From Tunicatimonas pelagia (lineage in GTDB: Bacteria > Bacteroidota > Bacteroidia > Cytophagales > Cyclobacteriaceae), in assembly GCF_030506325.1 (NCBI RefSeq), contig NZ_CP120683.1, positions 1,302,001 to 1,366,000 of the forward strand: a stretch of DNA of 64,000 nucleotides, given 5' to 3'. The notes under the pieces were generated by a model. That model did no database searches, was not told the origin of the DNA, and worked only from the letters and a program-made list of their open reading frames with translations. The position numbers and the translations under genes are program-made. Below are positions 1 to 9,700 of this stretch, piece after piece; the stretch's first letter is position 1, and every line of letters starts with the position of its first letter.

Positions 1-1460
1 TCATACTCGCCACTGGCGTAGAGAGCCGGAATACCCACTTTGGCAAAACTGAAATGATCGGAACGAAAGAAATACCCTTTCTCCGCATTGGGGTCAGGTA
101 TCACGTAGCGATCTTGCTCTCTTGCCACCGCTTCCGCGTAGTCATCTAACTCGGATTGACCGTAGCCCACAATGGTCAGATCTTTCATTGAGCCTCGGAA
201 GTGGATTCCATCCATATTGATATTCGCTACGGTTTGGTTGACCGGATAGATTGGGTTTTCGGCATAATACGCTGAACCCAGTAACCCTTGTTCTTCGGCC
301 GTAACTGCCAAAAACACAACGGTTCGGTCGGGTGCTTTTTCCAGCTGACTAAAAGCATTGGCCACTTCGAGCAATACGGCAGTTCCGCTGGCGTTATCAA
401 GTGCTCCGTTGTAAATAGAGTCCCCGTTGATTGGTTTACCCACTCCCAGATGATCCCAGTGGGCGGAGTAGATAATGTATTCGTTAGGCCGTTCGCTACC
501 GGTTCGTTTAGCGACTACATTCTGGGATGTAGCTTCTTTATACGTAACATTTAGTTTAAGATTTATTGCCAACCCCATCGGAATAGGCCGGAACCCTGGC
601 GTTCGGGCTTGCCCCAGATAGTTTTCAATATTAGCTAGCTCCAGCAGTTGGCGTGCTGATTGTTGAGAAACCCAACCTTCAAAAGCACAACGAGACTGGT
701 TGCCATTTTCTGATCTTAAATACAGCGCATTGCCCGTCCAGCTACTTTGTACTACGTTCCAAGCGTAACCTGCCGGAGCAGTATTGTGAATAATAATGAC
801 TCCCTCGGCTCCCTGACGGGCAGCTTCCTCGTACTTATAGGTCCACCGTCCGTAGTACGTCATGGTATTACCTTTAAATAGCGCACTATCGCTAGTGCCG
901 AAACCCGGATCGTTGACTAGCACCACCGCAGTTTTGCCGGTCATATCAATTCCTTTGTAGTCGTTCCAGTTATACTCAGGAGCCACAATACCGAATCCGC
1001 AGAATACCAACTCGGAATTACCAACCTCAACACGATCGGTAACTCGGCGGGTTAGCGCTACAAAGTCTTCCCGATAGTTTAGTTCTACGGTCTCACCGGC
1101 TCCTTCAACCACCATTGTTTCTTCGGGTACGGCCGCAATTTCTACCAGCGGAACTGCCTGAAAATAACTATCACCGTTGCCCGGTTCCAGTCCGATAGTA
1201 TTAAAGGCATTTTCAAGATATTGGATGGTTTTTTTTTCACCTTCGGTGAACGGCATACGCCCCTCAAATTCGTCGGAGGCTAATGTCTGTATATGCTTCT
1301 GCAACCCTGGTTCGGTTATCGCTCGATCTAGCGGTGCATCTACGCTATTTTCCTCGCTTTCAGAGCGACAGCCCACAATTATTACTAGCGTAAATAGGAT
1401 TAGCGGAGTACCCAAAATAAAAAATAAATGGCAGCCTGAGTCAAAAAAAGCTTTTTTCAT
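1..1460 (-). CDS. M28-family zinc aminopeptidase, C-terminus cut by window edge
   Basis: The reading frame starts at ATG 1460 and stays open to position 1, giving 486 codons. A hydrophobic N-terminus ending near a Cys (VGCRSE) suggests an exported lipoprotein. The middle resembles a protease-associated (PA) insert. The zinc peptidase domain is clear: HWDH at residues 334-337, then GALDNASG, TAEEQGLLGS, NMDG and FFRSDHFSF, which supply the usual M28 two-zinc ligands and catalytic Glu. M28 enzymes remove N-terminal residues from peptides, here probably at the cell surface or in the periplasm. Family members of this type usually have about 50 more residues. It is divergent from the OmpA-like gene at 1596. 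Family assignment is confident; the substrate is unknown. Confidence 0.9.
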   Translation of the reverse strand, partial: MKKAFFDSGCHLFFILGTPLILFTLVIIVGCRSESEENSVDAPLDRAITEPGLQKHIQTLASDEFEGRMPFTEGEKKTIQYLENAFNTIGLEPGNGDSYFQAVPLVEIAAVPEETMVVEGAGETVELNYREDFVALTRRVTDRVEVGNSELVFCGFGIVAPEYNWNDYKGIDMTGKTAVVLVNDPGFGTSDSALFKGNTMTYYGRWTYKYEEAARQGAEGVIIIHNTAPAGYAWNVVQSSWTGNALYLRSENGNQSRCAFEGWVSQQSARQLLELANIENYLGQARTPGFRPIPMGLAINLKLNVTYKEATSQNVVAKRTGSERPNEYIIYSAHWDHLGVGKPINGDSIYNGALDNASGTAVLLEVANAFSQLEKAPDRTVVFLAVTAEEQGLLGSAYYAENPIYPVNQTVANINMDGIHFRGSMKDLTIVGYGQSELDDYAEAVAREQDRYVIPDPNAEKGYFFRSDHFSFAKVGIPALYASGEY

Positions 1461-1595
1461 ATTGTTAAAGTGCAATTTACAGGATTCTATTTGGTATTTT
1501 TTCTTACATCTGGCAGTTTTCTCTCTTTTTCTAGTAGCAAAAATACGCAGTTGGTTTTTCAATTGTACAGAAAACAAAAACAATTGTCTATTACC

Positions 1596-2873
1596 ATGAC
1601 TATTATTGGTTTACTATACCGATTGACTCTTGCGCTTTTGCTTGGTTTAAGCAGTAGCATGTCTCTTGGTACTACGTTGAATAATCATTTTACTGAAGAT
1701 ATTTTAGCTGAAGAACTACCACCAGGTGTCTATTTGGTAGTGGGGGCATTTGAGTACGAAGATAATGCTAAAAAGTATACTGAGCATGTTGCCGAACGGG
1801 GTCTTTCGGCGCAATACGCATTCTATCCTAAATCAGGTTATTTCTACGTGTATACTTCCTCAGCAATATCTGCGGAGGAAGTGACTTCTGCTTACCAAGA
1901 ACTTCGAACCAGTCAAGAGTTTAGTGAAGCTTGGATTCTAGTAGCTGAGGAAGATCATTTGGAAGTTGAGTGGGAGAACTCGGCGGCTGAAGAAAGTAGT
2001 TCGGCAGATACTTGGGATGACCCGATCAGCGAACCTCTGGCTCGTTTGGAGAACCTGCAAGATAGCACACCTGCTGCTGAAACCATTCCTTCTCCGGTTT
2101 CACCAGTAAACACCAAGGAGCAGAATAGTGATAAGATTGAGAAGTTGAGTCAAAAACCTATCCTTCATATGAAATTTCAGGCTACTCAAGAAGATAATGA
2201 GCAGTCCGTTGTCGCTACTGTACAAGTAGTAGAAGGGGCTCGCTCCCGAAATTTGGGTGAGGTTTCTACCGATGAGGTACTGAGTGTAGATAAAACTGAA
2301 GTACTGGATAGTGCTCTTCAAATTATTCCCTACGCAATGGGGTATCGTAAAGTGCAGTTTGATCTTCCCTTAAACCTAAGCAGTACTGATTCTGCTTGGC
2401 AATTAATTCAATACGAAGGAGATACACTAGTAATGGATATGCCATTACAACGCCTGGAGAAAGGAGATATCCAAATTATGTTCAATACCTATTTTTACGG
2501 CAACTCTTCGGTAATGCGGGAACGCTCTCGCTACGAAATGAATGAGTTAGTTAAAATGCTAAAGGAGAAACCCGATATGCGAATTAAGCTACACGGACAC
2601 ACCAATGGGTCGGGCCGGGGGTTTATCTACATATACTCGCCGGAATCGAAGAACTTCTTTGACCTGATTCAGAATAAGGAGCATAAAAAGAACGGGGTCG
2701 GTTCTATCAAACTATCTGCCTTACGAACGGAAACAATTAAGAGCTATCTGGAGCATAAGGGTATTTCTGGCGACCGAATTGAAACCCAGGGCTGGGGTGG
2801 AAAGCGTATGATCTATCCCAATGATACTCCTCTGTCTAAGCATAATATTCGGGTAGAAATAGAAGTGCTGTGA
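1596..2873 (+). CDS. SPOR-like plus OmpA-like peptidoglycan-binding envelope protein
   Basis: I chose ATG 1596 (425 aa) because it gives a good signal peptide (LTLALLLGLSSSMS). The frame is open further upstream, to 1470, but that part overlaps the divergent promoter region. Residues about 45-110 resemble a SPOR-type fold (GVYLVVGAFEYEDNAKKY and so on). A Ser/Glu-rich linker follows. The C-terminal 130 residues are an OmpA domain: FYGNSSVMRE, ELVKMLKEKP, KLHGHTNG, then LSALRTETIKSYLEHKGI and HNIRVEIEVL. OmpA domains hold the outer membrane to peptidoglycan. SPOR+OmpA proteins are common in gliding or T9SS-bearing Bacteroidota, but nothing else of that machinery is adjacent. Role beyond wall anchoring is unknown. 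Confidence 0.82.
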   Translation: MTIIGLLYRLTLALLLGLSSSMSLGTTLNNHFTEDILAEELPPGVYLVVGAFEYEDNAKKYTEHVAERGLSAQYAFYPKSGYFYVYTSSAISAEEVTSAYQELRTSQEFSEAWILVAEEDHLEVEWENSAAEESSSADTWDDPISEPLARLENLQDSTPAAETIPSPVSPVNTKEQNSDKIEKLSQKPILHMKFQATQEDNEQSVVATVQVVEGARSRNLGEVSTDEVLSVDKTEVLDSALQIIPYAMGYRKVQFDLPLNLSSTDSAWQLIQYEGDTLVMDMPLQRLEKGDIQIMFNTYFYGNSSVMRERSRYEMNELVKMLKEKPDMRIKLHGHTNGSGRGFIYIYSPESKNFFDLIQNKEHKKNGVGSIKLSALRTETIKSYLEHKGISGDRIETQGWGGKRMIYPNDTPLSKHNIRVEIEVL

Positions 2874-2881
2874 ATAGATAC

Positions 2882-4246
2882 TTATGGTGTATCAGCAAAG
2901 AACACGAAACTCCACCCATTACAAGGGTTGAAAAACTCGTATCGCTCGGAGTCCGTCCTAATTACCCGGGTTTGCCCCCCTTCGGTTAACCTATTTAAGT
3001 AGGTGCTCATGGCTAAAGTATCTACCACCGCCGTAGTATCGTTATATAGTGTGAACTCAGGAGCAAAATCAAATTGATACTGATTACCCACATTAGTAGT
3101 TGTAAAATCTTTCAGGGCGAATGTAGCTGAACCGCTTTCGTTGACTACCAAAAAACCCATCGCTATGAAGGGATTTTGCGCTCGGTTCGCGTAGTACAAC
3201 TGCAATTGCTGTACCCCCTCAATATCATTCACTACTTGCTGCCCCACCGAAACCCCATTATCATAGATAAGGCCTAGTGGGCAGCGGAAGAGATTGAAGT
3301 CATTTCTAAAGTTGGCCCCACCCGGACTCGACAACGTTGGTTGTAAAGCAATTGCATCATCAGATTCAGCGATAGTTCCTTGGTACTGCTGAATATTGAA
3401 AGGTTGGTCACAAACCTCAATGGGAGATGCGTCAGTCATATCTTGAAAATTAATCGCTGGAATATTCACGCTATTGTTCAGAAAGTTACCTACTAGTGGT
3501 TCATCCAATACAATAGAGCTACCTTGGACAGTGTACCCAGTAGAGAAGTTAACACCCTGGCTACGCTCCCCTGACAATGTAGATGCTGAAGTAAAACTAA
3601 GCGTACGTAAAGCAGTATTGAGCGATATAAACAGCGATAAATCCCGATTAGCGTAGTTTAGGCGATATACCGGAGAAATTACTCCTAAACTTTCAGACAG
3701 GTTCTCTAAATTAGTATTAACCGTTCGCCCCAAAAAACCTTCAGCATTCTCGGGTGCTGGTTCAAACGCTAACGTTGTGATGGCAGTAAGGTCGGTTTTG
3801 CTTCTAAAAACTAATGCACCATCGGGGGTTTCATTCACGTAGTCAAGCTCATATTCAGCCTCAAAGGTAGCTCCGCCTTGTTCAAACAGAAAGCTAAAAA
3901 AAGAGTAGGTTTCAAAAATTAGCTCTAACCCCATAGAGTTGTCTACCCGGTACGTTATCGTTTGATCGTAGAACTCATTATCATTCTCTCCAAAGTCGGT
4001 TTGAATGCGTACGTTACCCTGCTCGTCAAAATTGAGTAGCACTACGTACGAACCAGATTCCGGCACAGGCCGATAGCGCAATATCCATCCATTCGTTGGG
4101 GCGGTTAAACTTTGTTCTAAACCCGTGATAGCCGCTTCTACCCGCTCATCAGCAGTTTGTTCAAAAAGTAACTCTTCTTCTGTACTACGACATGCCCCCA
4201 CCAGTAGCAGTACTACACTAAATACAATATATCTATAATTTCTCAT
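2882..4246 (-). CDS. DUF4302-type lipoprotein of SusCD operon
   Basis: 454 aa with a lipoprotein signal peptide (lipobox VGAC, Cys19), followed by acidic residues that in Bacteroidota often mark surface-exposed lipoproteins. The start of the mature part (ERVEAAITGLEQSL, NGWILRYRPVPESG, YVVLLNFDEQGNVRI) matches the DUF4302 pattern as I remember it. This family is repeatedly found downstream of SusC/SusD and an HExxH lipoprotein. It is the last gene of the operon and overlaps the metallopeptidase gene by 4 nt (ATGA), so the two are probably translationally coupled. It likely binds substrate at the cell surface; no catalytic motif is visible. Confidence 0.75.
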   Translation of the reverse strand: MRNYRYIVFSVVLLLVGACRSTEEELLFEQTADERVEAAITGLEQSLTAPTNGWILRYRPVPESGSYVVLLNFDEQGNVRIQTDFGENDNEFYDQTITYRVDNSMGLELIFETYSFFSFLFEQGGATFEAEYELDYVNETPDGALVFRSKTDLTAITTLAFEPAPENAEGFLGRTVNTNLENLSESLGVISPVYRLNYANRDLSLFISLNTALRTLSFTSASTLSGERSQGVNFSTGYTVQGSSIVLDEPLVGNFLNNSVNIPAINFQDMTDASPIEVCDQPFNIQQYQGTIAESDDAIALQPTLSSPGGANFRNDFNLFRCPLGLIYDNGVSVGQQVVNDIEGVQQLQLYYANRAQNPFIAMGFLVVNESGSATFALKDFTTTNVGNQYQFDFAPEFTLYNDTTAVVDTLAMSTYLNRLTEGGQTRVIRTDSERYEFFNPCNGWSFVFFADTP

Positions 4247-5100
4247 TGCAATCGTTCTTGTATCCGGGCTCGGAGCTGTAACAAGTCTACTCCTACGTTT
4301 CGCTGGTAATGTTCTACAATAGCATTATACTTAGTTCGCAGCAATGCCCGCCCCTGGTTTCGCTCTAGGCAAGCTTCATCAAAACAGTTTTCGTCTTCAA
4401 CGTATTCGCTAAAAAAATTGGGTTCGTAAAGCAAGAAGGCCACTACTTCAGCAAAGTCTTCGTTTACGTCGCTGGTGCCGTAGGGAGAAACAAAGCCTCG
4501 TCGTAGTGCCTCACTATCATCAAGTGTGAACCACGAACCACGCGAAGTATACCCTTGCGGAGATATTTCCTCAAAACCAGGAGGTAGATCAAATAACTGA
4601 TGCATAATGTGGGCGTACTCATGGTAGATTGTGCCGAGCTGACGAAACAGCCATTCCTGATTCTCTAAGTCAATAGAGTTGACATCGGTTAAGGTAATAC
4701 GGGCTCCGGCATCGGCTGTACCCAGTACCACTAAACCATCGCCAGCATAAATTAGTGAACCGATTAGCACCACTTCGGCGGGCACCGTATTTCTAAAGTA
4801 CTCCTCACCATTAGCAATTTCTTTGTACGGATTGATCCAATACTCAGTCAGAAAATCCAACGTAGGTTGCACTAGCTCTTGGCGGGGAGGAGTTACCCGA
4901 TTGCTAGGATCCACGTAGCGGTCTACGTAGCGATAGCGTACTGCTACTCCGTAGGGGTCGGTAAAGTTTTCGCGAATAAAAACATCCAATGGGTTATTGG
5001 AAGGCTCAATCTCCCGAACGGGAACATTTAGTTCGTTATCGCCATTACAGGCGAATAAGATTAGTAATGGCAAATAATAGATATAGCGTAGCATCTTCAT
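4243..5100 (-). CDS. SusCD-associated HExxH zinc metallohydrolase lipoprotein
   Basis: 285 aa lipoprotein (lipobox FAC, Cys18). The zinc motif HEYAH is at residues 160-164, within GTIYHEYAHIMHQ. A likely third ligand lies in DVNEDFAEVVAF around residues 211-222. This matches the 'substrate import-associated zinc metallohydrolase lipoprotein' family, which is coded next to SusC/SusD genes. It starts 2 nt after the susD stop and overlaps the DUF4302 gene, so one transcript is expected. Its presence suggests the operon handles peptides or glycopeptides rather than plain polysaccharide; that is inference, and the substrate is not visible in the sequence. Confidence 0.85.
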   Translation of the reverse strand: MKMLRYIYYLPLLILFACNGDNELNVPVREIEPSNNPLDVFIRENFTDPYGVAVRYRYVDRYVDPSNRVTPPRQELVQPTLDFLTEYWINPYKEIANGEEYFRNTVPAEVVLIGSLIYAGDGLVVLGTADAGARITLTDVNSIDLENQEWLFRQLGTIYHEYAHIMHQLFDLPPGFEEISPQGYTSRGSWFTLDDSEALRRGFVSPYGTSDVNEDFAEVVAFLLYEPNFFSEYVEDENCFDEACLERNQGRALLRTKYNAIVEHYQRNVGVDLLQLRARIQERLQ

Positions 5101-5102
5101 AG

Positions 5103-6719
5103 TTAGCGGGGATTAGGGCGAAGTTCACCAATTTCTTGGGCAGCTTCAGGAATTTGCAGAGCCTTGCGGTTATCGTTTTCTGATAAAGTAGCCGTACTGC
5201 CATCGGGATAGCTATGTGTCACCGCCAGTCTGTACCGCTTAATATCAAACCAACGCAACCCCTCGTGAATAAATTCTTTAGGCCGCTCTTGTTGTATAAT
5301 ATAATCTAGCAATAAATTCTGATCAGGCACTCCGGGGGGTGAGCGGTAAGATTGACGAATGATTTCCATCGTAACCTCCGGCGCCCCTTCGTACCGATGG
5401 TTGGTCAACACCTGTAGGTCAGCAATCGCCTCATCAATCCGGTTGAACTGGGCATAGCTCTCAGCCCGATTTAGTAGTACCTCTTCCCCCCGAAACGCCA
5501 CAAAGATTGTATACGGAAACCCTACGTTAGACGTAAGGCTCGACCGTTGGAATAGTCGCTCAAATTTGGCCGCCAATAACCCTCCGTCTACTCCAACCCC
5601 GCCAAACTGAAAAGCTGGGTCACGTCGTAAGTCATCAGCGTTAAATGGATTGTCGCTAAACATTTGCTGATAGAAGTTTCTACCCGGATAGAACCCTACA
5701 TTGCTGTATATAAACGTTTGTTGACGGACAAGTAAGAGGTTGGCTTCCTGGTTAGGCGAAGTGCGTAAGCGGATATAGTCATCGGTATTGGTTCGCTGCG
5801 CCAGTAGGTCGGCCAAATCTTTAACGTAAAAGCTAGGATCGCTGCCCAGCAGCTCCGTGCTGTAGCGAATACAGTTCTCAAAATCATTCTTATACAAGTA
5901 AAAACGAGAGGCTAGGGCTAGTGCAGATTCCCGACTGAAATGATATTTTCCGGAGTTAGCGTAGAACGTAGCATCAACCAGTTCTAACCCGGCCAACATA
6001 TCTTGCTCTATTCGGTCGTAGACCTGCTGTACCGTAGCTCGTCGGTAGGTTTGAATAAACTCTGTTTCGGGAACGGTTACGTAGGGAATACCCAAGTCAG
6101 TACTAGCGGTCTGCTGATCATAATGTTTCGCAAATAAGTTTATCAACATAAAGTGGCCGTAGGCTCGAGCGAGCAAGGCTTCGCCCCGTACGGCTCGTCG
6201 CCGTGCTTCATCGCCGGGTAGCTGGTCAATAACAGCCAGCACTTCATTGGCGTGGGCAATAGCATTGTAGGTAACACTCCAGAAAAACTCCGGTGTATCC
6301 TGGTTAGTAGGCTCCGCGTTAACCTCTTCCCAGGCGTAAATCCGCAATTCGTTTTGCCGCTTGCGGGTTCCGTTCGTGTAGCTTACCTGATCGCCCATCC
6401 ACTCATTCATGACATTGTAGGCCGCTTCGGAATAGGAATTCGTCAGCAACTGCGCCGCTTTTTCCAGGTTATCCAGCTCCACCCGGTTATCGGGGTTTTC
6501 ATCTAAGTAGTCGTCGCAACCCGTTAGCAGAATAGTCAATAGTCCTATAGTCCACAGTCGATAGTCGATAGTCCACAGTCGATAGTCGATAGTCCACAGT
6601 CGATAGTCGATAGTCCACAGTCGATAGTCGATAGTCCACAGTATACTACAAAGTGATCGTGGACTATTGACCGTCGACTGTAGACTATTTCGCTTCATGT
6701 TTCTCATTTCGTATCTCAT
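5103..6719 (-). CDS. SusD/RagB-family nutrient-binding lipoprotein with repeat-built N-terminus
   Basis: 538 aa. The mature part starts CDDYLDENPDNRVEL (Cys68) and carries SusD landmarks: TPR-like helices (ARAYGHFMLINLFAKHYD), IPYVTVPE, RRATVQQVYDRIEQD, and a C-terminal FIHEGLRWFDIKRY. It pairs with SusC (stop only 6 nt upstream) as the lid of an outer-membrane import complex. The oddity is the first 67 residues: ATG, then MRYEMRNMKR, then four in-frame copies of LWTIDYR before a short hydrophobic stretch and lipobox (LLTILLTGC). These come from a 21-nt DNA repeat. No ATG lies between the repeats and the Cys, so the start must be upstream of them or at an unusual codon. Export efficiency is uncertain. 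Confidence 0.88.
   Translation of the reverse strand: MRYEMRNMKRNSLQSTVNSPRSLCSILWTIDYRLWTIDYRLWTIDYRLWTIDYRLWTIGLLTILLTGCDDYLDENPDNRVELDNLEKAAQLLTNSYSEAAYNVMNEWMGDQVSYTNGTRKRQNELRIYAWEEVNAEPTNQDTPEFFWSVTYNAIAHANEVLAVIDQLPGDEARRRAVRGEALLARAYGHFMLINLFAKHYDQQTASTDLGIPYVTVPETEFIQTYRRATVQQVYDRIEQDMLAGLELVDATFYANSGKYHFSRESALALASRFYLYKNDFENCIRYSTELLGSDPSFYVKDLADLLAQRTNTDDYIRLRTSPNQEANLLLVRQQTFIYSNVGFYPGRNFYQQMFSDNPFNADDLRRDPAFQFGGVGVDGGLLAAKFERLFQRSSLTSNVGFPYTIFVAFRGEEVLLNRAESYAQFNRIDEAIADLQVLTNHRYEGAPEVTMEIIRQSYRSPPGVPDQNLLLDYIIQQERPKEFIHEGLRWFDIKRYRLAVTHSYPDGSTATLSENDNRKALQIPEAAQEIGELRPNPR
6533..6690. repeat. Tandem 21-nt repeats within the susD signal-peptide region
   Basis: Four perfect 21-nt copies of TCCACAGTCGATAGTCGATAG occupy 6551-6634. 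A partial fifth copy begins at 6635, and degenerate relatives lie on both sides (6533-6550 and 6657-6690). 21 is a multiple of 3, so the susD frame stays open and reads LWTIDYR repeatedly. Related words occur in true intergenic DNA at about 30951-30985 and 45899-45920, so this is a dispersed genome repeat that has reached into a gene. Confidence 0.9.
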
Positions 6720-6725
6720 ATTCCC

Positions 6726-9700
6726 CTAAAATCCTACATTTACTGATACTGTAATCTGCCGGGGTTGGGGCAGGGCTACTCCACCCGACGAGAAAAACTC
6801 AGGGTCTTGTCCATTGAGGCGGTCGTCGGCATACAGTAGCAGCAAGTTCTGACCAGCCACCGAAACCCGGGCATTGCTGGCGCCTATCCGATCGACCCAA
6901 CGTTGGGGTAAACCATAAGTAAATTGCACGTTCTTGAGCCGTACGTGGTCACCATCCGCAATCCGTACGGTACTGCGGTTATACAGATCGTAGGGATTGG
7001 CTGCATCAAAAGCACTAGCTCTGGGGTTGTTCCCCGTAAATTCAACCGCCAGAATCGCCGGCACATCCGTAATTTCTTCATCTCCCGGCACTACCCAACG
7101 GTTAATAAATGATTGGGAGAACGAGCTAAAGTCAGTATACGTAGACCGAAACGCATCGTCGAGACGAATTTTGTAGCCGAACTTATAGGTCAACAACACA
7201 CTTAAGGTTAAATTTTTGTAAGTAAATATATTGGTGAACCCACCGCCACCTAGGGGTTCAGCCGGGCCTTCGTACTTAAGCACATCTCGCAAATTTTCGC
7301 GTTCCTGTAAGTCATAGCCGAACACTCGCTCACCGCTAGCATCAAAGAAGGTAGGAATGCCCCTTTCGTTGAGGCCCGCAAACTGCGCGGAGAAGATAGA
7401 ACGACGAGGCCCTCCTTCTACCGCAGCTCCTTCGGGCCGAAGGGCATCGGCAATAATGGGGTCAAAATCTAAGCGGGTAATCTCTGCATCGGTATAACCT
7501 ATGTTAGCACTGGTGGTCCAACTAAAGTTCGGAGTGTATACGTTCAGCGTATTAATGGATATTTCAAACCCTTCTGAAACCATGTCCGCGTAATTGCCTA
7601 ACCGGTACCCACCGTTGCTGCTAGTCGACTCGTTGCCGCCCGTGCCACCAATACCACTAGTTTGCAATAGTCCAATTAGATCAAAAGAATTACGACGATA
7701 GTAATCTACCGTACCCGAAATACGATCTTTTAGTATACTAAAGTCTACTCCAACGTTAAACTCTTTAAGCTTCTCCCAAGTCAAGTCATCATTCTCCAGA
7801 TCGCTGATAAACAGGAATGACTCATTATCGGTAGGTCGCAGGGTTACATCCGAACGTAGGTTCAGCAGCGCACTTACATCCGGCCCCAGATTCGCCGAAA
7901 GTCCGTAGGTAGCCCGCAGCTTGAGTGAGTTAATTGCCGGAACTTTGAAGAATGATTCGTTGGTGATGTTCCAGGCTCCGCTGACGTTCCAGGTAGGCAA
8001 GTACCGGGCTGCTCGACTGCGGCCGAGCCGGTTGGAGCCATCGTAGCGTACCGTTCCGTTGATGATATACTTTTCCTTAAAAGCGTAGCCTGCATTGAGA
8101 AAAGCCCCGGCGAATCGTTCCCGGTCTTCCGCCAACTCGTACAACTCAATACCTTGACTGTTCAGGAACGCAATCATGTTAGGGTCCGTGTTGACAATGC
8201 CACCGCTTTCGTAGACCACCCCGATACCACTCGCCGAACGCTCGGTGCGATCAGTATACTTAATCTCTTGTCCCAGCAATACACTTACATCGTGTTTCTG
8301 GAAAAATTTACGCGACCAACTTACATCATTTCGGACGTAGAAGTAATCCAGGCTAGTTTCGTCTAAATAGTTAAACCCACCCTCGGGCAGCACAATTTTA
8401 GGTAAAGAACCCGGATCATCAGGATCATTGAACAACAAGCGGTTGCTCTGCCGAATGAATTGGGTTTGAGCTGCCCGGTAGGCTTCGGCCTGATTAGACC
8501 GCTCATGAATGATATGTTCCTGACGGGTAGTGGCATGTCGTCCCTGCACGGTACTACGCACGCTCAGATTATTGGTAATATCGTAAGTAAGCGTAGCTTG
8601 GGCAGAAATATCAGCCACACGGATGTCAATATAGTTGAGATCAATCTCTTCCAGAATATTAAAATCAGCGTAGTTACGGCGGAAATACTCTAAACTTCCA
8701 TCGGGGTTATACGGCCGGATAGAACGACTAGTGTTCAGAGCGTAGCTTAGGGGGTTGATATCGAAGTCGCGTCTGAACTCTCCGGTGATGGGGTCGAAGT
8801 CGCGATCGGTGGTACCGGGTACGCGCTGCTGACGGTAGCTGGCGGTTAGTTTGGTATCCAGCGTGAAGCGATCCGAAAAGAAAAAGGTATTTCGCACGTT
8901 ACCAGCGTAGCGATTTACCCGATCGGCAATGGTCTGTCCGTTATCATTCAGATAACTCAGCGAGTAATAGCTATTATAGTTTTCGTTACCTGCTGTCAAA
9001 CTCACCGAATGCTGCTGTTGGAGCGACTGATCGCGGAACAATACATCAAACCAGTCAGTATTGGCGTTTTCGTACTGGTTCAGAAACTCTTCGTTCAGCC
9101 CAAGGTTCGGCCCCCAGTTAATCTCCTTATTGGATATCTGGTTAAACATCTTTCCCAGCACCCCGTAGTTCTCGGCCCGTACCGAAGTAGTGATGTCAAT
9201 CAAGCCCTTCTCGTACATTTCTCGGTAGATCGACATTTCATCTGCCGAATTCATGATGTCAAACTGATTGTAGTTTGGGCGTAGGCTCGTACTGAAGTTA
9301 CCCGCGTAGTTCACCCGTAGCTGACCACTTTTTCCACGTTTGGTGGTAATAACAATTACTCCGTTTTTGGCCCGCGTTCCGTAAAGGGCCGTGGCGGAAG
9401 CATCGCGCAGCACCTGAAAGGTTTCTATATCGTCCGGATTCAGTCCGGCAATGGATGACGAGGTAACCGTATTCGGGTCTCCGGTGATAATATCGTCGGC
9501 ATCTACTTGGGTGAGGTCTTCCAGAATTACCCCGTCTACTACGTACAGTGGCTGGTTATCGCCATTAATCGATGTGTTTCCCCGAATACGAATTCGCGGG
9601 GCGGTGCCGAAAGTACCCGATACATTATCTACGCTTACTCCGGCTACTTGCCCCTCTAGCATTCGGCTGGCATCCACCATACCCGGCTGACGGATATTTT

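Noticed and set aside
1470-1595. Upstream extension of the SPOR/OmpA gene
   Set aside because: Signal peptide fits only from ATG 1596, and the extra part occupies the divergent promoter space.
6551-6641. CRISPR-like array at the susD repeats
   Set aside because: The 21-nt copies are contiguous, with no spacers, and lie within a coding frame.
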